A stretch of 64,000 nt of DNA from an uncultured Bacilli bacterium (GTDB lineage: Bacteria > Bacillota_I > Bacilli_A > RFN20 > CAG-826). Position 1 is the stretch's first letter; each line of letters opens with the position of its first letter. The notes beneath the pieces are model-generated. The model saw only the letters and a list, made by a program, of their open reading frames with translations, searched no databases and was not told the origin of the DNA. Positions 17,795 through 25,513 of this stretch are shown piece after piece. The position numbers were made by a program, and so were the translations under genes. The stretch spans positions 312,166 to 376,165 of the forward strand of contig CALVUI010000002.1 of NCBI GenBank assembly GCA_944363565.1. The letters are read 5' to 3'.

Positions 17795-19035
17795 GCCTCT
17801 CCCCCGTTGTTGTTGGGTCTATTGCCGCGTGGACGATGACGATGGCGGCGACGGTTCCCGTTGTGGTTTTGATTGCCATTCTGGGGCCGGTTCCCCTGGT
17901 TGTTGTTTTGGGGTCTGTTCCCTTGGCTCTGGTTTCCGTTTTGAGGACGGTTGCCGTTATTTTGATTATTCGGCCGATTTTGACGGTTATTGTTATTTTG
18001 ACCGCCGTTTTGCGGGCGATTTTGCCTTCTATCCCTTTGGTTGTTGTTATTTTGGTTGCCTTGTTTTTGGTTGTTTTTGGCGAATGTTTCCACTTTGAGT
18101 TCGCTCACGAACTTCGATTCGGGGATGCCACCGACGGAACCGAAGTCGGGAAGAAGATCGGCTTCCTTGTCTTTCTTCGGGGGAACCTTCCCGGCCGCGT
18201 AGGCGTTGTATTCCTCGAGGCTCAGGTTCTTGGAATCGTTTTCCCTCACCACCCTGATGGTCTTGGAAAGGATGTTGAAGGAGGAGACGACGTACTCGTC
18301 TCCGTCGATCCTGATGCGGCTTCCCACCGGCGGGAACAAACGCTTCCCTTCGGTATAGGCCTCGTCTTCATAGAGGAGGCAACAGATGAGTTTGGTGCAG
18401 GGACCGGAGAGCTTGGGAATGTTGAGGGTCAACATCTGGTTCTTGGCTCTGGCGATGGAAATGCCGTCGAATTCCTTGAGGAAGGTCGAGCAGCATAGAG
18501 GGAGACCGCAGATGCCGATCCCCCCGATCATCTTGGCTTTGTCGCGAGGCGGGATCTGCTTGAGGATGATGTGGCAATGCAGTTCGGCGGCCAGGTACTT
18601 CAAGAGGTCGCGGAAATCGACCCGCGATTCGCTGAAGAAAGAGATGGTGCAGTGATCGCCATCGAGGGAATAGGTGGCCTCAAAGAGGCGCATCGGAAGG
18701 CCGAACTTGGCGATGCCTTCACTGGCGACCTTGAGGGCGTTCTTGCTTCTTTCGAGATTTTCCTTGAACTCAGTGAGATCGACCCGGTTGGGACGGCGGA
18801 GGATCTTCCTTAATTCGGTCTGGCCCCGGTAATTGGCGATCGGATATAGAGTCGTGGAAACCATACCGATCGAATCGCCGTTGACGGTTTCGGCGACTAC
18901 TAAGTCACCAGACTTCAAATCGTCGTAGTCGGTCGCAAAAAAATAGGTCTTGCCGCCGGTTTCGAAACGGACGCCGACGAAATAACGTTCATTGTACTGA
19001 GTGTTTTCCATATTCGAGTTGATAGGAGAGCTCAT
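17791..19035 (-). CDS. ricT: RicT/YaaT (PSP1 domain) with Asn/Gln/Arg-rich tail
   Basis: 414 residues. Positions about 15-270 are the PSP1 protein RicT, with YFVGVRFETGGKTYFFAT at the start. The conserved cysteines are in GGIGICGLPLCCSTF and LSGPCTKLICCL. In Bacillus, RicT with RicA and RicF forms an Fe-S complex that modulates RNase Y; the partners are not in this window. After about residue 320 the chain is a long low-complexity tail of N, Q, R, P and G (repeats like NRPQNGNQ) ending in RRRHRHRPRG, resembling disordered RNA-binding tails. The start is uncertain: Met1 overlaps holB by 47 bases and Met9 is an alternative. Confidence 0.88.
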   Translation of the reverse strand: MSSPINSNMENTQYNERYFVGVRFETGGKTYFFATDYDDLKSGDLVVAETVNGDSIGMVSTTLYPIANYRGQTELRKILRRPNRVDLTEFKENLERSKNALKVASEGIAKFGLPMRLFEATYSLDGDHCTISFFSESRVDFRDLLKYLAAELHCHIILKQIPPRDKAKMIGGIGICGLPLCCSTFLKEFDGISIARAKNQMLTLNIPKLSGPCTKLICCLLYEDEAYTEGKRLFPPVGSRIRIDGDEYVVSSFNILSKTIRVVRENDSKNLSLEEYNAYAAGKVPPKKDKEADLLPDFGSVGGIPESKFVSELKVETFAKNNQKQGNQNNNNQRDRRQNRPQNGGQNNNNRQNRPNNQNNGNRPQNGNQSQGNRPQNNNQGNRPQNGNQNHNGNRRRHRHRPRGNRPNNNGGEA

Positions 19036-19972
19036 CGAGGATGAGGTTCACGTAGACCCCGGCCTCGGCGCTTTGGCGGAGCCCCGGAAGGAGGCCGAGG
19101 ACATAGACCGGATCAAGGCCGCTATCTAGGCCCTGATACACATCATACGCCATAACGGGCAAGTCTTCCCCGAGTTTTTGGTAGAGGTGGTACCTTGAAC
19201 CCCATTCCAAGAGGTTGAAAAAGAGGCGCAAGGAGGGGAGGGAACGGTTGATGAGAGCAAGGAGGCGGTTGGTCCCGAGGGCCGCGTAATGGGGATTCTC
19301 TTTCTTTGACTCCTCGAGCAAGGCCATGTAGGCGGCCTTGGCTCCTTCGTAATCGTCTTCCTTCGAAGTTTCCAAGATCTGCCTTCCCGAGCCTGAGAAG
19401 GGGGAGAGCAAGAAGGCGTCCTTGGGATCGACCCCGAGGTCGATGGCTTCCTTTTCCACGGCCTGGCGGTTGGGCAATACCAGTCTGATGGCCTCGGCCC
19501 TACTCAAGATGGTCGGAAGGACCCTGGTGACATTGGCGGTCGTTAAAATGGCGTAGGTGTTGTCGCTCGGTTCTTCCAAGAACTTCAAAAGGGCGTTTTC
19601 CGCACTGACGGTCATCCCTTCGACCCGATTGATGATGTAGACCAAGATCCCTTTCTTCTCCAAGGGGGTCTTTTGGAAGCCGGCCACCAGGTCCATGATG
19701 GCTTCTTTCTTGAGGGAATCGCTGCTCCCATCCATGATGTAGAGGTCGGGGTAGTTGTTGGCGTCGATCCTCTTGCAGGTCAGACATTCCTCGTCGGCCA
19801 AGGGATCGGGATGGTCGCAGAGGATCGACTTGGCCAAAAAGAGGGCCGTTTCCTTTAAGGGCGTCCCTTCCTCGCCAACCAAAATATAGGCATGGCTAAG
19901 ACGCTTGGACCTGATGGCGGCCCCGAAGGTCTTCAGGGCCACCTTTTGGGTGGCTTCCAGGTATTCCCTCAT
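18989..19972 (-). CDS. holB: DNA polymerase III delta' subunit
   Basis: A 327-residue AAA+ clamp-loader subunit. SKRLSHAYILVGEEGTP marks the delta' N-terminus. The Walker A position is degenerate (EEGTPLK), as expected for the non-ATPase delta' subunit. A zinc module is visible in CDHPDPLADEECLTCKRI. NALLKFLEEPSDNTYAIL and PTILSRAEAIRL are the sensor and SRC-like blocks. It works with DnaX and the delta subunit to load the beta clamp. It starts 1 base after tmk and its end overlaps ricT. Confidence 0.92.
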   Translation of the reverse strand: MREYLEATQKVALKTFGAAIRSKRLSHAYILVGEEGTPLKETALFLAKSILCDHPDPLADEECLTCKRIDANNYPDLYIMDGSSDSLKKEAIMDLVAGFQKTPLEKKGILVYIINRVEGMTVSAENALLKFLEEPSDNTYAILTTANVTRVLPTILSRAEAIRLVLPNRQAVEKEAIDLGVDPKDAFLLSPFSGSGRQILETSKEDDYEGAKAAYMALLEESKKENPHYAALGTNRLLALINRSLPSLRLFFNLLEWGSRYHLYQKLGEDLPVMAYDVYQGLDSGLDPVYVLGLLPGLRQSAEAGVYVNLILDELSYQLEYGKHSVQ

Positions 19973-19973
19973 C

Positions 19974-20600
19974 TTATTTCAGGACGTCTATGATGGCCTT
20001 GAAGGCCTCTTCCCTCACTTGTTCCGGGGTCAGGGAAGCATCGATGATTTTGATGCGTTTTGGGAACTTCTGCGCGAGTTTTAGGAAATTTTTCCTCACG
20101 GTTTTGTGAAAATTGAGCTTTTCCAAGTCGAGGCGGTTGACCTCGCGGTTCTCATTGGCTGAAATGCGTTTTAAGCCGGTTTCGGGATCGAGATCGAAAA
20201 GCAAAGTGAGGTCGGGTAGGAAGCCATCCGTCGCATAGAGGTTGAGGTCATAAATCTTTTGGATCCCGAGGCCCCTGGCCCCGCCTTGGTAGGCCAACGA
20301 TGAATCGAGGAAGCGGTCCGAGATGACGTTGATCCCCTCGTTCAACTTGGGGTAGACGAGTTGGACGAGGTGCTGCCTTCTGGCGGCCGCGTAAAGCAAG
20401 GCTTCGGTCATCGGGTCCATCTCGGTATTGGCCTTGTCCAAGATGATGTCGCGGATCTCCTCGCTGATCTTGGTGCCACCCGGTTCACGGGTCAAAACAA
20501 AGGGAATCCCCTCTTCTTTCAAACGGTTGGAAATATAGGCGAGGGCGCTTGATTTCCCGCTTCCTTCCCCGCCTTCGAAGGTAATGAATTTCCCCTTCAT
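19974..20600 (-). CDS. tmk: Thymidylate kinase
   Basis: A 208-residue dTMP kinase producing dTDP for DNA synthesis. The P-loop FITFEGGEGSGKSS has its lysine at residue 16. LTREPGGT and the DRF motif (VISDRFLDSSLAYQGGARGL) bind dTMP. LLFDLDPETGLKR follows at the usual place. Length is typical. It overlaps recR by 4 bases and lies in the dnaX-to-rsmI operon, as in many Firmicutes. Confidence 0.95.
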   Translation of the reverse strand: MKGKFITFEGGEGSGKSSALAYISNRLKEEGIPFVLTREPGGTKISEEIRDIILDKANTEMDPMTEALLYAAARRQHLVQLVYPKLNEGINVISDRFLDSSLAYQGGARGLGIQKIYDLNLYATDGFLPDLTLLFDLDPETGLKRISANENREVNRLDLEKLNFHKTVRKNFLKLAQKFPKRIKIIDASLTPEQVREEAFKAIIDVLK

Positions 20601-21196
20601 ATGTCCTTCCTCCCTTCGATGGCCTTTTCCAAGGTCAGGGCATCGCTGTATTCAAGGGACGAGCCCATCGATAAACCATAGGCCAAACGGCTGACTTTGA
20701 CCTTCCCGCCTTCTTCGATGCGGCGGGCCAAATAAAGGGCGGTCGTTTCCCCGTCGATCGTCGGATTGGTGGCGACGATGACTTCTTCGATCTGCCCGTT
20801 GTTGATCCTCGTAAGTAACTCATCGACCCCGAGATCTTCGGGGTAGATGCCCTTGGCCGGGGACAATGTCCCCTTGAGCAAGTGATAAAGCCCCTTGTAG
20901 GATCCCGACTTTTCGATGGCCAGGGCATCCTTGTAGGAGGTGACCACCATCAATGTCTTTTGGTCACGGCTCGGATCATCGCAGATCGGGCAGGCCCCGC
21001 CTTCCTCGTAGAGGCCGCAGCGCGGACATCTCGAGATCTTGCTTTTGGCATCCTTGATGGCGTTCGCGAAGCCTTCGGCCGTTTCCCCTTCCATGCCTAA
21101 AACCGCGTAGGCCATCCTTTCGGCCGACTTGGGGCCGACTCCCGGAAGACGGGAAAAATAAGAGGCCAAAGTGACGATGGAGGGGAGGTTTTCCAT
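20597..21196 (-). CDS. recR: Recombination protein RecR
   Basis: A 199-residue member of the RecFOR pathway, which loads RecA on gapped DNA. The helix-hairpin-helix LPGVGPKSAERMAYAVL is at the N-terminus. The four-cysteine zinc finger runs from CPRCGLYEEG to CPIC. The Toprim domain includes EEVIVATNPTIDGETTALYL, and SRLAYGLSMGSSLEYSDALTL closes the protein. The start lies 2 bases after ebfC. Order dnaX-ebfC-recR is the standard bacterial arrangement. Confidence 0.96.
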   Translation of the reverse strand: MENLPSIVTLASYFSRLPGVGPKSAERMAYAVLGMEGETAEGFANAIKDAKSKISRCPRCGLYEEGGACPICDDPSRDQKTLMVVTSYKDALAIEKSGSYKGLYHLLKGTLSPAKGIYPEDLGVDELLTRINNGQIEEVIVATNPTIDGETTALYLARRIEEGGKVKVSRLAYGLSMGSSLEYSDALTLEKAIEGRKDI

Positions 21197-21198
21197 AC

Positions 21199-21501
21199 TT
21201 AGAAGGGGAGGCCGGACTTTCCGGTGATCTTCTCGTCGATGGCGTCGGCTTCCTTTTGGATTTCCTTGAGGGCCTTGTTGTAGGCCAGGGCGATGGCTTC
21301 TTCGAGCATCTCCTTGTTGTCGGGGGAGAGGGCCTCGGCGTCGATCTTGACCGAGACAATTTCCTTGTTCCCCTTGACCTCGATTTCCACCATCCCGTTT
21401 TGGTCGGCGTGGAAGGTTTTCGCATCGAGGGCTTCGTGGGCCTTGAGCAGCTCCCGCTGCATCTTGTTGGCCTGCATCAGCATCTGCTGCATCTGGTTCA
21501 T
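21199..21501 (-). CDS. ebfC: Nucleoid-associated protein, YbaB/EbfC family
   Basis: 100 residues. MNQMQQMLMQANKMQRELLK gives the long N-terminal helix, and VEIEVKGNKEIVSVKIDAEAL gives the central strands of the EbfC dimer. EbfC binds DNA and is almost always located between dnaX and recR, as here. It has a good upstream AAGGAG. Its role at this locus beyond nucleoid association is not known from sequence. Confidence 0.93.
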   Translation of the reverse strand: MNQMQQMLMQANKMQRELLKAHEALDAKTFHADQNGMVEIEVKGNKEIVSVKIDAEALSPDNKEMLEEAIALAYNKALKEIQKEADAIDEKITGKSGLPF

Positions 21502-21527
21502 GTTGTCTATCTCCTTTTTACTATTTC

Positions 21528-23318
21528 TTAGACTTTGGGCAAATTGAGGGTGATTTCTTCTTTGCGTGGCAACTTCTTGACCTGGAGGAGTTCACTGTAG
21601 ATTTGGCGGACCCGGTTCTGGTCGACGTGGTCGATGGCAATCACGAAGACCTTGCGGCCCAAGAAGGCTTCCACCATTTCCTCGAGGGACTTCTGGTTGG
21701 CCTTGAGGTTGACCTTGTCCTTGAGGTTCTTGTACTTGTAGGAGAGGATCAGGGCCTCTTGGGAAACGCAGTAGGGCGTCCCTTGGGAGAGAAGACTGGC
21801 CAAGGGACCGAGCTTGAGGTCGAGTTTCATCTCTTCCAAGGCCTTCCAGTCGTCCTTGAGTTTCTGCCTTTCTTCCTTCTTGAGGGAGACCATGATCTTG
21901 ATCAGGTCTTCGTCGCTGATCTCATAGGACTCACCGCTGGTGGCAAGGCTCAGGTTGCTGATCCTATTGGGATCGATCCTGAAGGATTGTTCTTCCTCCG
22001 GGTCATTGGCGAACAAGAAGTCGGGGAGGGGGGAAGCCGGCTTTTTCGGCTCTTCCTTCTTTTTGACGATAACTTCCGGTTCGGGTTCTTTCTGCGGGGT
22101 TATCGGGGTCTCCACTTCAATCTTTTTGACGGATTCGACGATGGGTTCGGGTTCCTTGATCTCGATCTTTTGCTCGACCTTCTCGACCTTCGGCTTGGGT
22201 TCTTCTTTGACTTCAACGGTCCTACTTGGGGCCTCTTCCTTTCCCTTTCCTTCCATGAGATTGAGGAGGGAGATTTCAAAGAGGGACGACACCGAAGCGG
22301 AGTTCCTGAAGTCGCTGGTGTTTTGCAAAAAGGCCCCGATCAGCCGTTTGGCTTCCTGAGGGGGAATAAGAGAAGCGAGTTTCTCTGCCTCGGCCTTGTT
22401 CAAAACCGAAAGGAGGCCGCTTTCCTTGGTCGAGTGATAGACCAGAAGGTCCTTCATGATCGAGACGAGGTCATCGTTGAGGCGGCGGATGTCGATGCCG
22501 CCATTGCGATAACCGCCGAGGATTTCCAAGACCTCATTGGCGTTCCCTTCTTCGAGGGCCTTGAGGAGTTCGATTTTCTCGGTTGTCCCTACTAAGCCAT
22601 AGATTTCCAAAAGATCCTGTTCGTGGAGGTCGCCTCCCGAATAGGCCAAGGCCTGGTCGAGAATCGAAAGGGCATCCCGCATCCCCCCGTCGCTGAGGGC
22701 GATGATTTCTTTGAGGGCGGCCTCGTCGTAGTTGGCTTTCTCCTTGGACAAGACTTCCCGGAGCTTCCGCTCCATGTCGCTTTCGTCGACCCGCCCGAAG
22801 TCGAAGCGTTGGCACCGGCTCATGATGGTTGGGAGGATTTTCCCCGGTTCGGTGGTGGCCAAGATGAAAATGACGTTCTCCGGCGGCTCTTCCAAGGTCT
22901 TCAGCAAAGCGTTGAAGGCCTGGGTCGAGATCATGTGGGCTTCGTCGATGATGTAGACCTTGTAACGGCCCTTGAGGGGAGCGTAACGGACCCGCTCGAT
23001 CAGTTCCCGCACCTGATCGACGCCGTTATTGGAGGCCCCGTCGATTTCAATGACGTCGGGGTGTTCGCCCTCGGCGATGGCGATGCAAGAGGAACAATGG
23101 CAGCACTGGTGGCCGATCCCCTCTTCGCAGTTGAGGGCCTTGGCCAGTAAGCGGGCCATCGTCGTTTTCCCGGTGCCCCGCGGGCCGGCAAAGACATAGG
23201 CATGGGCCAGCCTTCCGGTCTTTAAGGAATTCCTCAAGGTCCGGACGATGGCGTTTTGCCCGGCCACTTCCTCGAAGGTCTGGGGTCGGTAGGTGAGATA
23301 GAGGGCTTTGTAGGACAT
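21528..23318 (-). CDS. dnaX: DNA polymerase III gamma/tau subunit
   Basis: A 596-residue clamp-loader ATPase. The start MSYKALYLTYRPQTFEEVAG, Walker A GPRGTGKTT (K51), a Cys4 zinc module near HQCCHCSSC, Walker B IIDEAHMIS and sensor LATTEPGKILPTI are all present. After about residue 360 an acidic/basic Glu-Lys-Pro linker leads to a tau-like C-terminal domain. I found no A-AAA-AAG slippery site in the linker, so a separate gamma product by frameshift is unlikely. The ATG is preceded by TATAAT with a 7-base gap and no Shine-Dalgarno, so the head gene of this seven-gene operon is predicted to be leaderless. Confidence 0.95.
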   Translation of the reverse strand: MSYKALYLTYRPQTFEEVAGQNAIVRTLRNSLKTGRLAHAYVFAGPRGTGKTTMARLLAKALNCEEGIGHQCCHCSSCIAIAEGEHPDVIEIDGASNNGVDQVRELIERVRYAPLKGRYKVYIIDEAHMISTQAFNALLKTLEEPPENVIFILATTEPGKILPTIMSRCQRFDFGRVDESDMERKLREVLSKEKANYDEAALKEIIALSDGGMRDALSILDQALAYSGGDLHEQDLLEIYGLVGTTEKIELLKALEEGNANEVLEILGGYRNGGIDIRRLNDDLVSIMKDLLVYHSTKESGLLSVLNKAEAEKLASLIPPQEAKRLIGAFLQNTSDFRNSASVSSLFEISLLNLMEGKGKEEAPSRTVEVKEEPKPKVEKVEQKIEIKEPEPIVESVKKIEVETPITPQKEPEPEVIVKKKEEPKKPASPLPDFLFANDPEEEQSFRIDPNRISNLSLATSGESYEISDEDLIKIMVSLKKEERQKLKDDWKALEEMKLDLKLGPLASLLSQGTPYCVSQEALILSYKYKNLKDKVNLKANQKSLEEMVEAFLGRKVFVIAIDHVDQNRVRQIYSELLQVKKLPRKEEITLNLPKV

Positions 23319-23325
23319 TAGCCAA

Positions 23326-23331
23326 ATTATA
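23326..23331 (-). promoter_or_regulatory. -10 box (TATAAT) of leaderless dnaX operon
   Basis: On the minus strand a perfect TATAAT ends 7 bases before the dnaX ATG (gap TTGGCTA). There is no Shine-Dalgarno and no recognisable -35 at 16-18 bases. Confidence 0.6.
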
Positions 23332-23345
23332 GCCGTCTCGACCTC

Positions 23346-23361
23346 TTCCCCCTAGGGGGAA
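23346..23361. repeat. Perfect 16-bp palindrome upstream of dnaX
   Basis: TTCCCCCTAGGGGGAA is self-complementary. It lies between the structured element at 23369-23462 and the dnaX promoter. It could be a terminator-like hairpin lacking a U-tract, or an operator. Confidence 0.5.
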
Positions 23362-23368
23362 CAACGAA

Positions 23369-23462
23369 TGGGAGGAGCCGCAGAACATGAAGAGTTCGCT
23401 TGTTTTGAGAATTTGGATGGTAAGTAAGACAGGGAACAGATACGAAAGCGCGGCTCCTCCCA
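23369..23462. ncRNA. Candidate structured RNA between dnaX and prfA
   Basis: A 94-base element is closed by a perfect 13-bp inverted repeat (TGGGAGGAGCCGC with GCGGCTCCTCCCA). Read on the plus strand it has an inner stem: GTTC plus CTTGTTTT pair with AAGACAGG plus GAAC (12 pairs including two G-U, one bulged G), capped by a loop of about 19 bases. On the minus strand those G-U pairs become mismatches, which favours a plus-strand RNA. However, a TATCTT box lies just outside the right arm in minus orientation. The site just upstream of dnaX is where Firmicutes often keep the SRP RNA, but the SRP helix-8 signature is missing on both strands. Strand and identity are unresolved. Confidence 0.45.
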
Positions 23463-23478
23463 CCCTAAGATAGGCAGG

Positions 23479-23501
23479 AAAAAGGCCTTTGGTCCCTTTT
23501 T
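23479..23501. terminator. Possible terminator beside the structured element
   Basis: AAAAAGG pairs with CCTTTTT around a 9-base loop, giving a short A/T-rich stem that works on either strand. It could end a plus-strand RNA from the element at 23369-23462. Confidence 0.35.
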
Positions 23502-23568
23502 GGTCGAATTTTCTTCTTATTGGGACCTCCTTCCGTTCTAAAGCCTAGGAGAGTTCTTGCCTTGACCT

Positions 23569-23574
23569 TATAAT
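23569..23574 (+). promoter_or_regulatory. -10 box (TATAAT) of leaderless prfA
   Basis: A perfect TATAAT ends 9 bases before the ATG at 23584 (gap TTGGGCCGC). No Shine-Dalgarno is present. Confidence 0.55.
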
Positions 23575-23583
23575 TTGGGCCGC

Positions 23584-24666
23584 ATGGATCAAAGTATGGA
23601 AAAGCGCCTGTCCGCGATGACGGTGCGTTACGAAGAAATCGAAAAAGAACTAGAAAAAGAAGACGTGGCCAGCGATTTAAAGAAGCTGACCTCTTTGAGC
23701 AAGGAAAGGGCGGAACTGGAAAAACCGGTCATGCAGTACCGGCAATACCTCCAGGACGTCGAACAGCTAAAAGAAGCAGAAGAGCTAAGCGGCGACGCCG
23801 ATTTGGAAGAGTTGGCCAAGGCCGAACGCAAACGCCTCGAGGAAGAGATGGCCGATCTCGAAGCCTCCTTGACCCAGGAACTACTGCCCAAGGACCCCAA
23901 CGATTCCAAAAACATCATCGTGGAAATCCGCGGGGCGGTCGGGGGCGACGAGGCCAACATCTTCGCCGGCGATTTGTTCAGAATGTATTCAAAGTATGCC
24001 GAAAAGCAGGGCTGGAAGGTCCAGGTCCTCGACTTCGCCGAAGGGGCGATGGGGGGCTACACCCTGGTCTCCTTCATGGTCAAAGGGGAGAACGTCTATA
24101 GCAAGTTGAAGTTCGAATCCGGGGCCCATCGGGTCCAACGGGTCCCCAAGACCGAGGCCATGGGGCGGATCCACACCTCGACCGCGACGGTCTTGGTGAT
24201 GCCGGAAGCCGAGGAAGTCGAAGTCTCGATCAATCCCAGCGACCTCAAGATCGACACCTATCGTTCCCAGGGGGCCGGGGGCCAAAACGTCAACAAGACC
24301 GAGTCGGCCGTCCGTATCACCCATCTTCCGACCGGGATCGTCGTCAGCTGCCAGACCGAAAAGGCCCAACTCCAAAACAAGGAAATCTGCATGCGGATGC
24401 TTAGGGCCAAACTCTTGGCCTTCTACCAAGAGAAGCAAGACGCCGAACGGGCCGAGGAAAGGAAACTCAAGGTCGGGACCGGGGAAAGAAGTGAGAAGAT
24501 CAGGACCTACAACTATCCCCAGAACCGGGTCACCGACCACCGGATCGGTTTCACCATCCAAAAGCTCGACCGGGTCATGGAAGGGGAGCTAGAGGAAATC
24601 ATCGAGGCTTTGATCCACTTCGACCAAAGGAGCAAGTTGGAGAAGGAGGGTCACCTTGGCCAATAA
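23584..24666 (+). CDS. prfA: Peptide chain release factor 1
   Basis: 360 residues. RF1 recognises UAA and UAG stops. The codon-reading P-x-T motif is in RVQRVPKTEAMGRIHTSTATV, and the peptidyl-hydrolysis GGQ is in SQGAGGQNVNKTESAVRI. The coiled N-terminal domain and length are typical. The ATG at 23584 is preferred over the in-frame TTG at 23575 because TATAAT ends immediately before that TTG. It heads a run with prmC, which methylates the GGQ glutamine, and the tsaC-rpiB fusion; the overlap with prmC is 11 bases. Confidence 0.95.
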   Translation: MDQSMEKRLSAMTVRYEEIEKELEKEDVASDLKKLTSLSKERAELEKPVMQYRQYLQDVEQLKEAEELSGDADLEELAKAERKRLEEEMADLEASLTQELLPKDPNDSKNIIVEIRGAVGGDEANIFAGDLFRMYSKYAEKQGWKVQVLDFAEGAMGGYTLVSFMVKGENVYSKLKFESGAHRVQRVPKTEAMGRIHTSTATVLVMPEAEEVEVSINPSDLKIDTYRSQGAGGQNVNKTESAVRITHLPTGIVVSCQTEKAQLQNKEICMRMLRAKLLAFYQEKQDAERAEERKLKVGTGERSEKIRTYNYPQNRVTDHRIGFTIQKLDRVMEGELEEIIEALIHFDQRSKLEKEGHLGQ

Positions 24667-25504
24667 AGTCGATACCGTTTACCGTAAGGCCCTCGAAGAA
24701 GCCAAGGCCCTTGACATCGAGGGTGGCGACGTCCGTTGGCTCATCATGGAAGCCGAGAGCTACCATAGCCCGGCCGACGTCATCTATTACCGCGACAAGG
24801 AAATGCGCCACGAGGACCTCTTCTGGGCCTACTGGGAGAAACGTAAAAGCGGACTTCCTGTCCAATACGTGACCGGCAAGGCCCCCTTTTTGGGCTTTGA
24901 TCTCTTCGTCGATCAGAGGGTCTTGATCCCGAGGCAGGAAACCGAGGAGATGCTCGCCACTTTGAGCGAGAGGATCTATGACTACTACGATCCCCGGAAT
25001 TACTTGGTGGCCGCCGACATCGGGACCGGTTCGGGCTGCATCGCCCTCGGCCTCAAGAACTTCTTTCCCAACTGGCTGGTTACGGCTTCCGATATCTCCA
25101 AAGGGGCTCTCGAAGTGGCCAAGACCAACTTCGCCAAATACGACGTCTCCGTCAATGTCTTGGAAGGCGATGCCTTGGAGCCCTATATCGCCCAAAACAT
25201 CGCCCTCGACATCATCGTTTCCAATCCCCCTTACGTCAAAAGCCGCGCAGAAGCCGATGATATTGTAAGAAACAACGAACCGGCCTCCGCCCTCTACATC
25301 GGGGATGGCCTATCGGTCTACCAGAAGATCTTCCGGGACTACAAAAAAGTCAAAAAAGGAAGCCTCCTCATGGTCTTTGAAATCGATCCGTGGCTGGTGG
25401 ATAATCTTAAGCGGTGGATGGAGGAGAACCTACAGGATTACGAAGCCGACTTCGTTAATGATTTGAGGGAGATGCCTCGTTTCTTGTTCGTCTACTTGCA
25501 TTAG
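24656..25504 (+). CDS. prmC: Release factor glutamine N5-methyltransferase
   Basis: A 282-residue SAM-dependent enzyme that methylates the Gln of the GGQ motif in RF1 and RF2. The N-terminal helical domain precedes PVQYVTGKAPFLGFDLFVDQ and LIPRQETEEM. The SAM site is AADIGTGSGCIAL, and the catalytic NPPY is in IIVSNPPYVKSRAE. The TTG start has a strong GGAGGG ahead of it and overlaps prfA by 11 bases. The N-terminal region is slightly divergent but all catalytic motifs are intact. Confidence 0.93.
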   Translation: MANKVDTVYRKALEEAKALDIEGGDVRWLIMEAESYHSPADVIYYRDKEMRHEDLFWAYWEKRKSGLPVQYVTGKAPFLGFDLFVDQRVLIPRQETEEMLATLSERIYDYYDPRNYLVAADIGTGSGCIALGLKNFFPNWLVTASDISKGALEVAKTNFAKYDVSVNVLEGDALEPYIAQNIALDIIVSNPPYVKSRAEADDIVRNNEPASALYIGDGLSVYQKIFRDYKKVKKGSLLMVFEIDPWLVDNLKRWMEENLQDYEADFVNDLREMPRFLFVYLH

Positions 25505-25513
25505 GGAGGAGAT

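Noticed and set aside
22040..22260. Programmed frameshift in dnaX producing a gamma subunit
   Set aside because: Lys-rich codons in the linker give C-AAA-AAG and G-AAA-AAG, not the A-AAA-AAG heptamer, and no stimulatory elements were evident.
23369..23462. SRP (4.5S) RNA gene
   Set aside because: Position and size fit, but the conserved helix-8 bases (GTCAGG...GGAA...AGCAGC type) are not present on either strand, so only an unnamed structured element is claimed.
23369..23462. A miniature transposable element because of the 13-bp terminal repeats
   Set aside because: No target-site duplication flanks it, no second copy is seen in the window, and inner pairing suggests an RNA fold.
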